Shown piece by piece: positions 9,257-16,750 of a DNA stretch of 64,000 nt. Source of the DNA: Thalassomonas sp. M1454 (GTDB taxonomy: Bacteria; Pseudomonadota; Gammaproteobacteria; Enterobacterales; Alteromonadaceae); contig NZ_VKDD01000009.1 in NCBI RefSeq assembly GCF_007097525.1, positions 153,024 to 217,023 on the forward strand, in the 5' to 3' direction. The notes beneath the pieces were generated by a model that saw only the letters and a program-made list of their open reading frames with translations, had not been told where the DNA came from and did no database searches. Position 1 is the stretch's first letter. The number at the start of each line of letters is the position of its first letter. A program made the translations under genes and the position numbers.

Positions 9257-9858
9257 TATTTATTCTCCTTATCTAACAACCCAGAATAAACCACAAATTG
9301 TATATCACCACTGTCAGTTGCAGATAGATTAAAATGTGAAAAGTTTTTATTGGCCATGTAGGCACTTTGCGCAAAACCAGTTAACCAATTAGGTACAGAG
9401 TCAGCGCTACGAGCAAGGCCAGATAAATTAATTTTACCATTAGCAATATTTATTTTTTGTAAACTAATCTCTCTACTGTGATAGCTAGCAAGCTCCGTCA
9501 TAATATCGGCAAACCCGCTTACTTGTACTTGCGTTTGATCGGTTAATTGGCGATGTAATATTTGCTTATTTTGGAAAACAAATTTCAACGTTGCTAACTT
9601 ATTGGTTAATTTAGTATCAATACTGCGCGAGCTTAACACTTCTTCATATTGTTCTAATTGGTTAGTTAGCTGCACGTGTTTTTTATTTAGTTTTTGATAT
9701 TCACTATTAATACTGGAGTAGTTATATTGAGAGTAAACTGAAGCAAGCACAAAGAGAATAAAACTAGCGGCCCATACTCGCACTACATTAGTTAAAGTTA
9801 ACCAGGTTTTCTGTGCAACTAGTTCATCACGCAGTAAATTAATTCTTAATTTATTCAC
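9256..9858 (-). CDS. PilN-like MSHA assembly protein
   Basis: Protein of 200 residues with the PilN/GspL-C layout. The start MNKLRINLLRDEL resembles the PilN cytoplasmic INLLP-type motif that contacts PilM. A membrane helix follows at about 27-44, then a coiled coil and a small periplasmic domain. In Shewanella-type clusters this gene is sometimes called mshI2. It overlaps the end of mshI by eight bases and the start of mshJ by one, so its assignment to the pilus machine is secure from context. Confidence 0.82.
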   Translation of the reverse strand: MNKLRINLLRDELVAQKTWLTLTNVVRVWAASFILFVLASVYSQYNYSSINSEYQKLNKKHVQLTNQLEQYEEVLSSRSIDTKLTNKLATLKFVFQNKQILHRQLTDQTQVQVSGFADIMTELASYHSREISLQKINIANGKINLSGLARSADSVPNWLTGFAQSAYMANKNFSHFNLSATDSGDIQFVVYSGLLDKENK

Positions 9859-10765
9859 TCTGTTGAGCCTCCCTTATAGAAGTTTCAACAATAGCGCCAA
9901 CACTTGCAGCGCAATGACGATGCTGAGCAAAGTCTGTATCTAGCACTAACTTCTCAACCTTAATATTGGCATTGGCATTTAACCGTTCAACAATAAAATC
10001 TTCATGCACTACTGGTAGTATTACTTGAATACTCGTTACTGGCGCTTGCTTTAATTGACGTTCAAAATAATCCAATGATTTTTGCAGTTCAATACTTAGA
10101 GAGTCGCAAATACCATTCATTAATTGCTCTTGCGAATAACCACCAATTTCATTAAAACCGCGTAAACGTCGGCTCAGATATATTTGTCCATTAACGATAA
10201 TTAACAGTAATAAGTCTTCAAATGGTTGCTGACATAATAACAAGGTCGGTTTTTCTGATGCTTTAACTAAATTAGCAAAAGCAAACTCATCGGTTGTAAT
10301 TCCGCTTAATTTAACCTGGTAACGTTTAAAGCTATCGGTGAATTTTTTAAGGTGAGATAAATTAGCGCAAACAACATTGATTTTTTGAGTACCAGCAACA
10401 ACAACAGGAGAGTCCGAATAGTCAACAACCATATCTTCAGGCTCAATAGGTACTATATCTTTCACTAGCCACTTTAAAGCTGCGCTTATTTCATCATCAG
10501 GTAAGTCTGGTTTATCTATTTGTACGCTATGAAAATGACTCGAGGATAATACTAATGTGCCACGACCAGAAAAGGTGTGTGATGAAAGTAGCTCTTCAAG
10601 CCAATCACCAGCGCTATCCGTTGTTTCAGTAAAAAACTCATCTATTTGGCAAGTGCTAGTACTTTTATCAACCACAGCATAGCTACCAACTTGGCGCCTT
10701 AAGGCAATACCAAATTTGCTGGTTGAAGACTTTTTATTAAAAATCTTTTTTAATCCATTCAACAT
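9851..10765 (-). CDS. mshI: MSHA biogenesis protein MshI (PilM-like)
   Basis: First gene of the visible MSHA operon, 304 residues, with no membrane helix. It resembles PilM/GspL cytoplasmic actin-like proteins: segments such as ALRRQVGSYAVVDKS, the AALKWLVKDIVPIEPEDMVVDY stretch (residues about 88-109) and TLLLCQQPFEDLLLLIIVNG are typical. It is shorter than the Vibrio MshI because the PilN part is a separate gene here. A candidate promoter (TTGCAC, 16 bp, GATAAT on the minus strand) lies about 50-80 bp upstream. The divergent neighbour is a PLP enzyme and not csrD/mshH, which precedes mshI in Vibrio. Confidence 0.85.
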   Translation of the reverse strand: MLNGLKKIFNKKSSTSKFGIALRRQVGSYAVVDKSTSTCQIDEFFTETTDSAGDWLEELLSSHTFSGRGTLVLSSSHFHSVQIDKPDLPDDEISAALKWLVKDIVPIEPEDMVVDYSDSPVVVAGTQKINVVCANLSHLKKFTDSFKRYQVKLSGITTDEFAFANLVKASEKPTLLLCQQPFEDLLLLIIVNGQIYLSRRLRGFNEIGGYSQEQLMNGICDSLSIELQKSLDYFERQLKQAPVTSIQVILPVVHEDFIVERLNANANIKVEKLVLDTDFAQHRHCAASVGAIVETSIREAQQSE

Positions 10766-10816
10766 TTATTATTAGTACCCTGATATAGGTTTAGACTTCA
10801 CCCTAGTCTTTTATTC

Positions 10817-10844
10817 ATTATCGCTCAATTACCTTTTCGTGCAA
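10817..10844 (-). promoter_or_regulatory. Candidate sigma-70 promoter of the MSHA operon
   Basis: On the minus strand TTGCAC (10844-10839) and GATAAT (10822-10817) are separated by 16 bp. Transcription would begin near 10810 and give a leader of about 45 bases before mshI. This is seen by eye only; activity is inferred. Confidence 0.45.
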
Positions 10845-10942
10845 GCGTTAAATTTTAAATTCCTATTATTAACACCAACCAACTCTAGCTATAATATACG
10901 AATAAAATCAGTAGATTATCAAATTGGACTAATTACCAAGCC

Positions 10943-11878
10943 ATGACCAGTATATTATCAGCCATTAAACACCCTGTTTTTGAGCAAAAAGAACTTAATG
11001 TATTTATCAAAAGAGATGATCTTATCCACCCGATTATTTCAGGTAATAAATGGCGAAAGCTCAAACATAACCTATTACAGGCAAAAGCTGAGAATAAAAA
11101 TACGATTATTAGTTTTGGTGGCGCTTTTTCAAACCATATCCACGCCCTAGCCTATGCTTGTAAAATTAATGATTTGAATTGTATAGGTATAATTAGAGGT
11201 GAACAGCAATACCAGAATAACTTTACCCTAAGCTGGGCAAAGCACTGGGGCATGCAACTTAAGTTTGTTGATAGAAAAACCTATAAACTACGTAATGATG
11301 AAAACTACCTGCAAGCGCTACAACAGCAATATCCACAGGCCATGATAGTTCCAGAGGGAGGCAGCAATACCTTAGCTTTAGAGGGAGTAGCTGAAGTTAT
11401 CACTGAACTACTGCAGCAAGTTAACTATGACTATTTACTTACTCCTGTTGGCAGTGGAGGCACGCTCGCCGGATTAATTAAAGCAGATAGTAACCAGCAT
11501 AAGATATTAGGTATAGCTGTGTTAAAACAAGATGGCTACCTTAAAGATGAAGTCAATAAACTGTTAGGCACAGAGCATAGCAAGTTTAATAACTGGCAGA
11601 TAATGAACGACTTTCATCGCGGTGGTTATGGCAAATATAAAACTGAAGATGCGAGCCGAATATTAGACTTTATTAACACTTCAGGCATTCCTTTTGAGCC
11701 AGTATATTCAGGAAAAATGATTTTGGCACTACTCGACTTAATTACTCAAGATTACTTTCCTAAAGGCGCTACAATTGTACTTTTACATACCGGAGGCATT
11801 CAAGGATTGGGCGGTATGGCAGAAAGAGGATTAATAGATGCTAGCCTTTGGCCAGTTCCAAATAGGGTAGATATTTAA
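10943..11878 (+). CDS. D-cysteine desulfhydrase / ACC deaminase family PLP enzyme
   Basis: PLP-dependent fold-type II enzyme of 311 residues. The conserved Lys-containing motif SGNKWRKLKHNL (about residues 30-41) should carry the cofactor, and the SFGGAFSNHIHALA segment is the substrate/cofactor loop of the D-cysteine desulfhydrase and 1-aminocyclopropane-1-carboxylate deaminase family. A glycine-rich phosphate-binding stretch (TPVGSGGTLAGL) is near 170. In bacteria without ethylene-related roles these proteins usually act on D-cysteine or related D-amino acids, but the substrate cannot be read from the sequence. It is a single-gene unit ended by a strong hairpin. Confidence 0.85.
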   Translation: MTSILSAIKHPVFEQKELNVFIKRDDLIHPIISGNKWRKLKHNLLQAKAENKNTIISFGGAFSNHIHALAYACKINDLNCIGIIRGEQQYQNNFTLSWAKHWGMQLKFVDRKTYKLRNDENYLQALQQQYPQAMIVPEGGSNTLALEGVAEVITELLQQVNYDYLLTPVGSGGTLAGLIKADSNQHKILGIAVLKQDGYLKDEVNKLLGTEHSKFNNWQIMNDFHRGGYGKYKTEDASRILDFINTSGIPFEPVYSGKMILALLDLITQDYFPKGATIVLLHTGGIQGLGGMAERGLIDASLWPVPNRVDI

Positions 11879-11920
11879 TAGAAAGGCAAATGGGTTCTAG
11901 ATAAATCCATGCATAAAAAA

Positions 11921-11943
11921 AGCACCGCAAGCGGTGCTTTTTT
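11921..11943. terminator. Bidirectional rho-independent terminator
   Basis: Perfect 8-bp stem AGCACCGC / GCGGTGCT with an AA loop, preceded by a run of A and followed by a run of T. It sits between the convergent PLP enzyme gene (plus) and rplI (minus) and can serve both. Confidence 0.9.
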
Positions 11944-11985
11944 ATTGCAAAATTTTAAATCAAATAATATTTGATAAAATTTCGA

Positions 11986-12438
11986 TTAAGCTTCAGCGAT
12001 AACAACAACGTTGATAGTTGCGTTTACGTCTGCGTGAAGGTGAATAACGATTTCGTTAGTACCAGTTTCACGAATTGAACCTAAAGGAAGACGAACTTCT
12101 GCTTTAGAAACTTCAACACCAGCTTCAGTAATTGCTGTAGCAATATCGTTAGTACCGATAGAACCGAACAATTTACCTTCGTCACCAGCTTTAGAAGCGA
12201 TAGTAACTTCAGCAAGTTCTGCTAATTTAGCAGCGCGTGCTTCTGCAGTTGCTAGAACTTCAGCTAATTTAGCTTCTAATTCTGCACGACGTGCTTCGAA
12301 GTGTTCAACATTAGCTTTAGATGCAATAACAGCTTTACCTTGAGGTAAAAGGTAGTTACGTGCATAGCCAGATTTTACAGTTACCTGATCGCCCAGGCCG
12401 CCTAACTTGGCAATTTTATCAAGAAGTATAACTTGCAT
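11986..12438 (-). CDS. rplI: 50S ribosomal protein L9
   Basis: Ribosomal protein L9, 150 residues, the usual length. The N-terminal domain [19 protein letters not shown] binds 23S rRNA domain V, and [13 protein letters not shown] is the L9 signature. A long connecting helix and a C-terminal domain follow. It is the last gene of the rpsF-priB-rpsR-rplI operon and starts 17 bp after rpsR. Confidence 0.97.
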   Translation of the reverse strand: MQVILLDKIAKLGGLGDQVTVKSGYARNYLLPQGKAVIASKANVEHFEARRAELEAKLAEVLATAEARAAKLAELAEVTIASKAGDEGKLFGSIGTNDIATAITEAGVEVSKAEVRLPLGSIRETGTNEIVIHLHADVNATINVVVIAEA

Positions 12439-12455
12439 TTCAATAGCCCCTTAGG

Positions 12456-12683
12456 TTACTTGTGTAAATCAGTGTATGGTAATAACGATAAGTAACGAGC
12501 ACGCTTGATCGCACGACCAAGTTGACGTTGATACTTAGCACTTGTACCAGTGATACGGCTTGGAACAATCTTACCACTTTCAGTGATATAGTTTTTTAAT
12601 GTAGCGATATCTTTGTAATCGATTTCAGCTACACCTTCTGCGCTAAAGCGACAGAATTTACGACGTCTAAAAAAACGAGACAT
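12456..12683 (-). CDS. rpsR: 30S ribosomal protein S18
   Basis: Ribosomal protein S18, 75 residues. It begins [13 protein letters not shown] and contains the conserved [19 protein letters not shown] and [16 protein letters not shown] stretches. It forms a heterodimer with S6 in the 30S platform, and the two genes are in the same operon here. It lies 10 bp after priB. Confidence 0.97.
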   Translation of the reverse strand: MSRFFRRRKFCRFSAEGVAEIDYKDIATLKNYITESGKIVPSRITGTSAKYQRQLGRAIKRARYLSLLPYTDLHK

Positions 12684-12693
12684 GGAGTTTCTC

Positions 12694-13002
12694 CTAATTA
12701 ATCATTTCAATTTGTTGCGCATGTAACACCAAAATTGGATTACCATTTCTGGTTTCGTGACGGTTGATAAAACCACTCACTTGTATATTACTGCCAACAA
12801 TTAAATCACGAGTTAAGTTTTGCGACCATTGACCTGTTGCTACCACTTGCATTCTTACGAATGCTTGCCGAGATAAACCATCTTCAGTTTGAGTAGAGCG
12901 ATGCTCTAATGAAAACTTACAATGATGAATTCCTGCCGGGCTTGTTGATAATTGTGGAGATTTTACAACCTCACCTACCAACACAAGACAATTTTCAGTC
13001 AC
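12694..13002 (-). CDS. priB: Primosomal replication protein PriB
   Basis: Single-domain OB-fold protein of 102 residues that binds single-stranded DNA and links PriA to DnaT during replication restart. The [16 protein letters not shown] stretch and the final [10 protein letters not shown] are typical of PriB. Its location between rpsF and rpsR is the standard gammaproteobacterial arrangement. It starts six bases after the rpsF stop. Confidence 0.94.
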   Translation of the reverse strand: MTENCLVLVGEVVKSPQLSTSPAGIHHCKFSLEHRSTQTEDGLSRQAFVRMQVVATGQWSQNLTRDLIVGSNIQVSGFINRHETRNGNPILVLHAQQIEMIN

Positions 13003-13008
13003 TAATTA

Positions 13009-13416
13009 CTATTCTTCGCTTGCAGCTTCTTCAGCAACTGGTGCTGCAGCTGGAGCTTCTTTAGTAACTTCTTTTCTCTCGCGGCGGTCTTCACGACGTT
13101 CTTCAGCAGCCATTGGCGATGCTTCAGTTACAGCCGTTTTAGTACGCATGATCATGTTACGAATAACAACATCGTTGTAACGGAAAGAAGTTTCAAGTTC
13201 ATCAATAACTGACTGTGGCGCTTCAATGTTCATAAGAACATAGTGTGCTTTGTGCAATTTATTGATTGGGTATGCTAACTGACGACGACCCCAGTCTTCA
13301 AGACGGTGGATCTTACCTTCAGCGGCAGTGATCATGTCTGAGTAACGTTGGATCATACCAGTTACTTGTTCACTCTGATCAGGGTGAACCATAAATACGA
13401 TTTCGTAATGACGCAT
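13009..13416 (-). CDS. rpsF: 30S ribosomal protein S6
   Basis: Ribosomal protein S6, 135 residues. The start at 13416 was chosen because [18 protein letters not shown] is the conserved N-terminus and AAGGAG precedes it at good spacing. An open frame continues 22 codons upstream but has no S6 homology. The C-terminus has a charged Arg/Glu stretch and an Ala/Glu tail; E. coli S6 has a similar tail that is extended by RimK. A good promoter lies about 95-125 bp upstream, leaving a leader that may fold into the S6-S18 autoregulatory RNA. Confidence 0.97.
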   Translation of the reverse strand: MRHYEIVFMVHPDQSEQVTGMIQRYSDMITAAEGKIHRLEDWGRRQLAYPINKLHKAHYVLMNIEAPQSVIDELETSFRYNDVVIRNMIMRTKTAVTEASPMAAEERREDRRERKEVTKEAPAAAPVAEEAASEE

Positions 13417-13437
13417 TACGAGCTCCTTACGGTAGTA

Positions 13438-13473
13438 GCCTTTTGCTGGCTCAGCCAAACACCAGTTAAAGGC
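13438..13473 (-). promoter_or_regulatory. Candidate S6:S18 leader structure upstream of rpsF
   Basis: In the leader of rpsF, GCCUUU (from 13473) can pair with AAAGGC (ending 13438), enclosing a smaller CUGG/CCAG stem. A CUACUACCG stretch lies just 3-prime of the stem, before the ribosome binding site. The known S6:S18 leader uses a stem with a nearby CCG to bind the S6-S18 dimer. The match here is by eye, and a covariance-model search would decide. Confidence 0.35.
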
Positions 13474-13509
13474 AAGGAACAAAAAGTTCGGGCTGAATTA
13501 AGGACGCGT

Positions 13510-13538
13510 ATTGTAGGGAAAATGAGCAGTTAAAGCAA
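13510..13538 (-). promoter_or_regulatory. Sigma-70 promoter of the rpsF operon
   Basis: On the minus strand TTGCTT (13538-13533) and TACAAT (13515-13510) are separated by exactly 17 bp. The start site would be near 13503, about 87 bases before the rpsF start codon. Confidence 0.6.
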
Positions 13539-13986
13539 GGATTTGTTTTGCCAGCCTAAAAATACATAATTAAAATTGATAAAAGCAGCCGAAAACACAA
13601 TAAACAGTGTCAATATTTTTTACACATACAGCTTATCTAAAACCAACAAACACATATAAATCATTGTAAAAATAGAATATTTAAAGCTTGGCTCAATACC
13701 TGCTTTATTAAAACTTTTTGCACATTTGTTGAATTACTATGATTTATATTAAAGAAGGCTTTTTACTTTTATTACTACTTGGCATATTTTCCTTTATGCT
13801 TGAGCAAAGTAAAAGCAGCGAAATGAATGTAACTCCTTCTATAATTAGCAAAGGCGTGACGTAATACCAATCCCAATAAGTTTCTGCCCATGGATTACAT
13901 AATTAATGGCAATGGCATAAGCAGAATAGTAATTAAGCGAATGCGACACAAGATTACACTTCAACTTATTAATTTCACAACTTAAA
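13539..13986. other. Gene-poor interval between rpsF and the orphan secretin
   Basis: About 450 bp, AT-rich. The only open frame of note is a 41-codon frame at 13739-13864 (ATG to TAA). It would encode a peptide with one hydrophobic segment (IKEGFLLLLLLGIFSFML) followed by a polar tail. It has no convincing ribosome binding site, so it is doubtful. The stretch 13862-13930 (beginning TAATACCAATCCCAATAAG) looks like intergenic repeat debris of the kind seen in Alteromonadales genomes, but no second copy was found in this window. Confidence 0.4.
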
Positions 13987-14015
13987 TTGAACTACTACCG
14001 TAGGATCTATCTAAT
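13987..14015 (+). promoter_or_regulatory. Candidate sigma-70 promoter of the orphan secretin gene
   Basis: TTGAAC (13987-13992), a 17-bp spacer, then TCTAAT (14010-14015). Transcription would start near 14022, only about 17 bases before the TTG start codon. This agrees with the lack of an upstream gspC and suggests the gene is transcribed on its own. Confidence 0.45.
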
Positions 14016-14038
14016 CTTTTTATTTAGGTTGCATCCCA

Positions 14039-15949
14039 TTGTTTAATATACAAATAGCATTATTGCTTTGCTTACTTTTCTCATTTCCAAGCAAATCTCA
14101 AGAAAATCCTTTTTCGCCAAACTTTAATGGCACAGACATTGACCAGTTTATTAATGTTGTTGGTAAAAATTTACAAAAAACTATGGTCATAGACCCAAAA
14201 GTCCGCGGTAAGGTTTATGTGCGCAGTTATAGTAAGCTTGATAATGAGCAGTATTATCAATTTTTTCAAAACGTATTAAGCATATACGGCTACACAGCAA
14301 TTGAAGAAGACAACGGTGTAGTTAAAGTCATTTTAAAAAAAGACGCCAAGAAACAAAACCTACCGATTGTAACTCAGCAAAATTCTATCAATGGTGACAC
14401 CTTAGTTCACAAAGTCATTCACGTAAATAATATTACGGTTCGGGATTTATCACCTATGCTAAGGCAACTATCAGATCAAAGCGGAGGCGGTAATGTCAGC
14501 AGTTATAATCAAGCAAACTTACTACTGATAACCGGCAGCGCATCCGCCGTAGAAAAACTATCAAACTTAGTCGAATCTATGGATAAGTACGGCATAAGTT
14601 ACACAGAGATAGTTCCAATCATTCACAGCTCTGCAATAGAATTGGCAACCATAATCAATGAAATGCAAAGTAACAGCAAAAAAGCAGAATACACCTCATC
14701 GAGAATAGTCGCAGATCAACGCAGCAATAGCGTTATTATCCAAGGTGACAAGTTAACAATAAATAAGTTAAAAGCTTTAATTAATAAGCTCGACAAAAAA
14801 CTCGAATTAAACAGTAACACACGCATATATTACTTAAATTATGCGAATGCAGAAGAAGTTGCTAACTTAATATTAAAACTGCATAGCGATACTTTAGAAG
14901 GGGGAGCACAAGCACACACAACAAAGCTAAAAGTAGACTTTCATCAAGATACTAATTCTATTGTAGTTAAATCTGATCCTGCATTATTTAGCACAATTGA
15001 AACCATTATTAGAAAACTAGACATTCGTCGAGCACAAGTATTAGTGGAAGCAATAATCGTTGAAATCCTGGAGTCTGATGGCGTTAATCTTGGCGTGCAG
15101 TGGTACAGCGAAAATACAGGTATGGTGCAATTTAATAATGGCCAAGCTCCCATCGGTGGATTAGTTAACGCCGCGAAAAATGCAGACGATTCAGATGAAG
15201 TATCAACACAAAATAACGATGATGTATCTGACTTACTTAGCACAGTAACCGGTGGGTTGGTTGCCGTTGGCGACGACGACTTTGGCGCATTAATTCAAGC
15301 AGTATCAACCAATACCAACTCCAATATACTGGCAACGCCTAGTATTATAACGCTAGATAACGAAGAAGCTTCGTTCCTTGTTGGCCAAGAAGTACCTATT
15401 ATTACCGGCTCAACCGCGGGAGATAACAACAGTAACCCTTTTCAAACCATAGAGCGTGTCGATGTCGGTACTAAGCTTACCGTTACCCCTCAAATTAATT
15501 CGGGTAATGCGGTACAGCTTATTATTGCTCAGGAAGTATCTTCAGTAAGTGGCTTGTCTGGCTCTGATATCACCATGAATAAGCGCACTATTAATACTAC
15601 GGTATTAGCCGAAGATGGCAAGACCATTATTTTAGGAGGCTTAATTGATGAGGACGTACAAGAGGTTGAACAAAAAGTACCTTTACTTGGTGATATCCCT
15701 TATATTGGACGTTTATTTAGTTCAACCAGTAATAGCGTTAAGAAGCGTAATTTAATGGTCTTTATTAAACCATCGATCATCAGAACTCCAGATGATGCTA
15801 ATGAAGTAACCCAGTTGAAATATACCGACATTCGTAATAAAGAAATTAGTCAAAATATGAAAGGTCTTGGCTTAATGCCAGATGCAGAGTTGCCGATTTT
15901 AAGCCCAATAGCTGCAGGTGCAGAAATAGAACAAGGTGCTAGTGAATAG
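14039..15949 (+). CDS. gspD: Type II secretion-type secretin, GspD family (orphan)
   Basis: Outer-membrane secretin of 636 residues with a signal peptide (about residues 1-20). Its domains are those of GspD: N0 (about 25-95, with GTDIDQFINVVGKNL and DPKVRGKVYVRSY), N1-N3 (about 120-335), and the secretin core (about 340-580, with VPIITGS, VPLLGDIPYIGRLF and MVFIKPSIIR). A short C-terminal tail may be the pilotin-binding region. The start is TTG at 14039; an in-frame stop at 14012 and the lack of an upstream ATG leave little choice. No gspC precedes it and no gspE follows, unlike normal gsp operons. It may be a relocated gspD serving a system elsewhere, or a paralogue. Confidence 0.82.
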   Translation: MFNIQIALLLCLLFSFPSKSQENPFSPNFNGTDIDQFINVVGKNLQKTMVIDPKVRGKVYVRSYSKLDNEQYYQFFQNVLSIYGYTAIEEDNGVVKVILKKDAKKQNLPIVTQQNSINGDTLVHKVIHVNNITVRDLSPMLRQLSDQSGGGNVSSYNQANLLLITGSASAVEKLSNLVESMDKYGISYTEIVPIIHSSAIELATIINEMQSNSKKAEYTSSRIVADQRSNSVIIQGDKLTINKLKALINKLDKKLELNSNTRIYYLNYANAEEVANLILKLHSDTLEGGAQAHTTKLKVDFHQDTNSIVVKSDPALFSTIETIIRKLDIRRAQVLVEAIIVEILESDGVNLGVQWYSENTGMVQFNNGQAPIGGLVNAAKNADDSDEVSTQNNDDVSDLLSTVTGGLVAVGDDDFGALIQAVSTNTNSNILATPSIITLDNEEASFLVGQEVPIITGSTAGDNNSNPFQTIERVDVGTKLTVTPQINSGNAVQLIIAQEVSSVSGLSGSDITMNKRTINTTVLAEDGKTIILGGLIDEDVQEVEQKVPLLGDIPYIGRLFSSTSNSVKKRNLMVFIKPSIIRTPDDANEVTQLKYTDIRNKEISQNMKGLGLMPDAELPILSPIAAGAEIEQGASE

Positions 15950-15955
15950 CACCTT
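15933..15955. terminator. Hairpin overlapping the end of gspD
   Basis: Perfect 9-bp stem AAGGTGCTA / TAGCACCTT with a GTGAA loop. The gspD stop codon (15947-15949) is inside the right arm. It lies between convergent gspD and rlmB. A T-rich tail is present only weakly on the minus strand, so termination is likely but not certain. Confidence 0.45.
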
Positions 15956-15969
15956 AAAATAAATAGCGC

Positions 15970-16725
15970 TTAACCTAATCGTTGACGTACTATTTCAAAT
16001 AAACAAATACCAGAAGCTACCGAAACATTTAAGCTTGATACAGAGCCGGCCATTGGTAGTTTAACTAATTCATCGCAGGTTTCACGAGTAAGACGGCGCA
16101 TACCCTTACCTTCAGCGCCCATAACAAGAGCCATTGGGCCTTGTAATTTGCATTCGTATAACGATTGCGTTGCTTCACCAGCAGTACCAATAATCCATAC
16201 GCCCTGCTCTTGTAATGCTTTCATTGAGCGAGCTAAGTTGGTAACTTGCACTAAAGGTACAGTCTCAGCAGCACCAACGGCAACTTTACGCACAGTTGCG
16301 GTGATTTTAGCGGCATTATCTTTTGGCACAACAATCGCTTGCACCCCCGCAGCATCAGCATTTCGTAAACATGCACCAAGGTTATGCGGATCGGTTACGC
16401 CATCAAGAATAAGCAAAAAAGGTAATTCATTTTTGGCAAGAGTGTTTTCAACTATGTCTGATAAGTCGTTTTCAGTCAGCATTTTTGCAGCTTTAACGCG
16501 GGCAATAACACCTTGGTGTTGTTCACCTTCACTTTTTTCATCTAAAGCTTTGCGGTGCATAAACTGCACCGACACGCCATATTGGCGAGCCAGGTTAATA
16601 AGAGGGGTTACACGCTCATCATCTCGACCTTTCAAAAACCACACTTCAATAAAACGCTCTGGAGTGCGTTCCATTAAAGCCGTTACCGAATGGATACCAA
16701 ATACTAACTCATCATTTTTTGCCAT
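15970..16725 (-). CDS. rlmB: 23S rRNA (guanosine-2'-O-)-methyltransferase RlmB
   Basis: SPOUT-class methyltransferase of 251 residues that methylates G2251 of 23S rRNA in the peptidyl-transferase region. The N-terminal substrate-binding domain begins with the [11 protein letters not shown] stretch. The C-terminal knotted domain carries [32 protein letters not shown] and [18 protein letters not shown], the three SPOUT motifs. It lies 25 bp after rnr; rnr-rlmB is a common gammaproteobacterial pair. Confidence 0.96.
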   Translation of the reverse strand: MAKNDELVFGIHSVTALMERTPERFIEVWFLKGRDDERVTPLINLARQYGVSVQFMHRKALDEKSEGEQHQGVIARVKAAKMLTENDLSDIVENTLAKNELPFLLILDGVTDPHNLGACLRNADAAGVQAIVVPKDNAAKITATVRKVAVGAAETVPLVQVTNLARSMKALQEQGVWIIGTAGEATQSLYECKLQGPMALVMGAEGKGMRRLTRETCDELVKLPMAGSVSSLNVSVASGICLFEIVRQRLG

Positions 16726-16750
16726 GTTTATCTTCTTTGTTTGTTACTAT

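Noticed and set aside
13417..13482. Extended N-terminus of ribosomal protein S6
   Set aside because: The 22 extra codons lack homology, and the Shine-Dalgarno sequence lies just before the internal ATG at 13416.
13739..13864. 41-codon open frame with a hydrophobic segment
   Set aside because: It has no ribosome binding site and no known homology, so it is noted only within the intergenic entry and not called as a gene.
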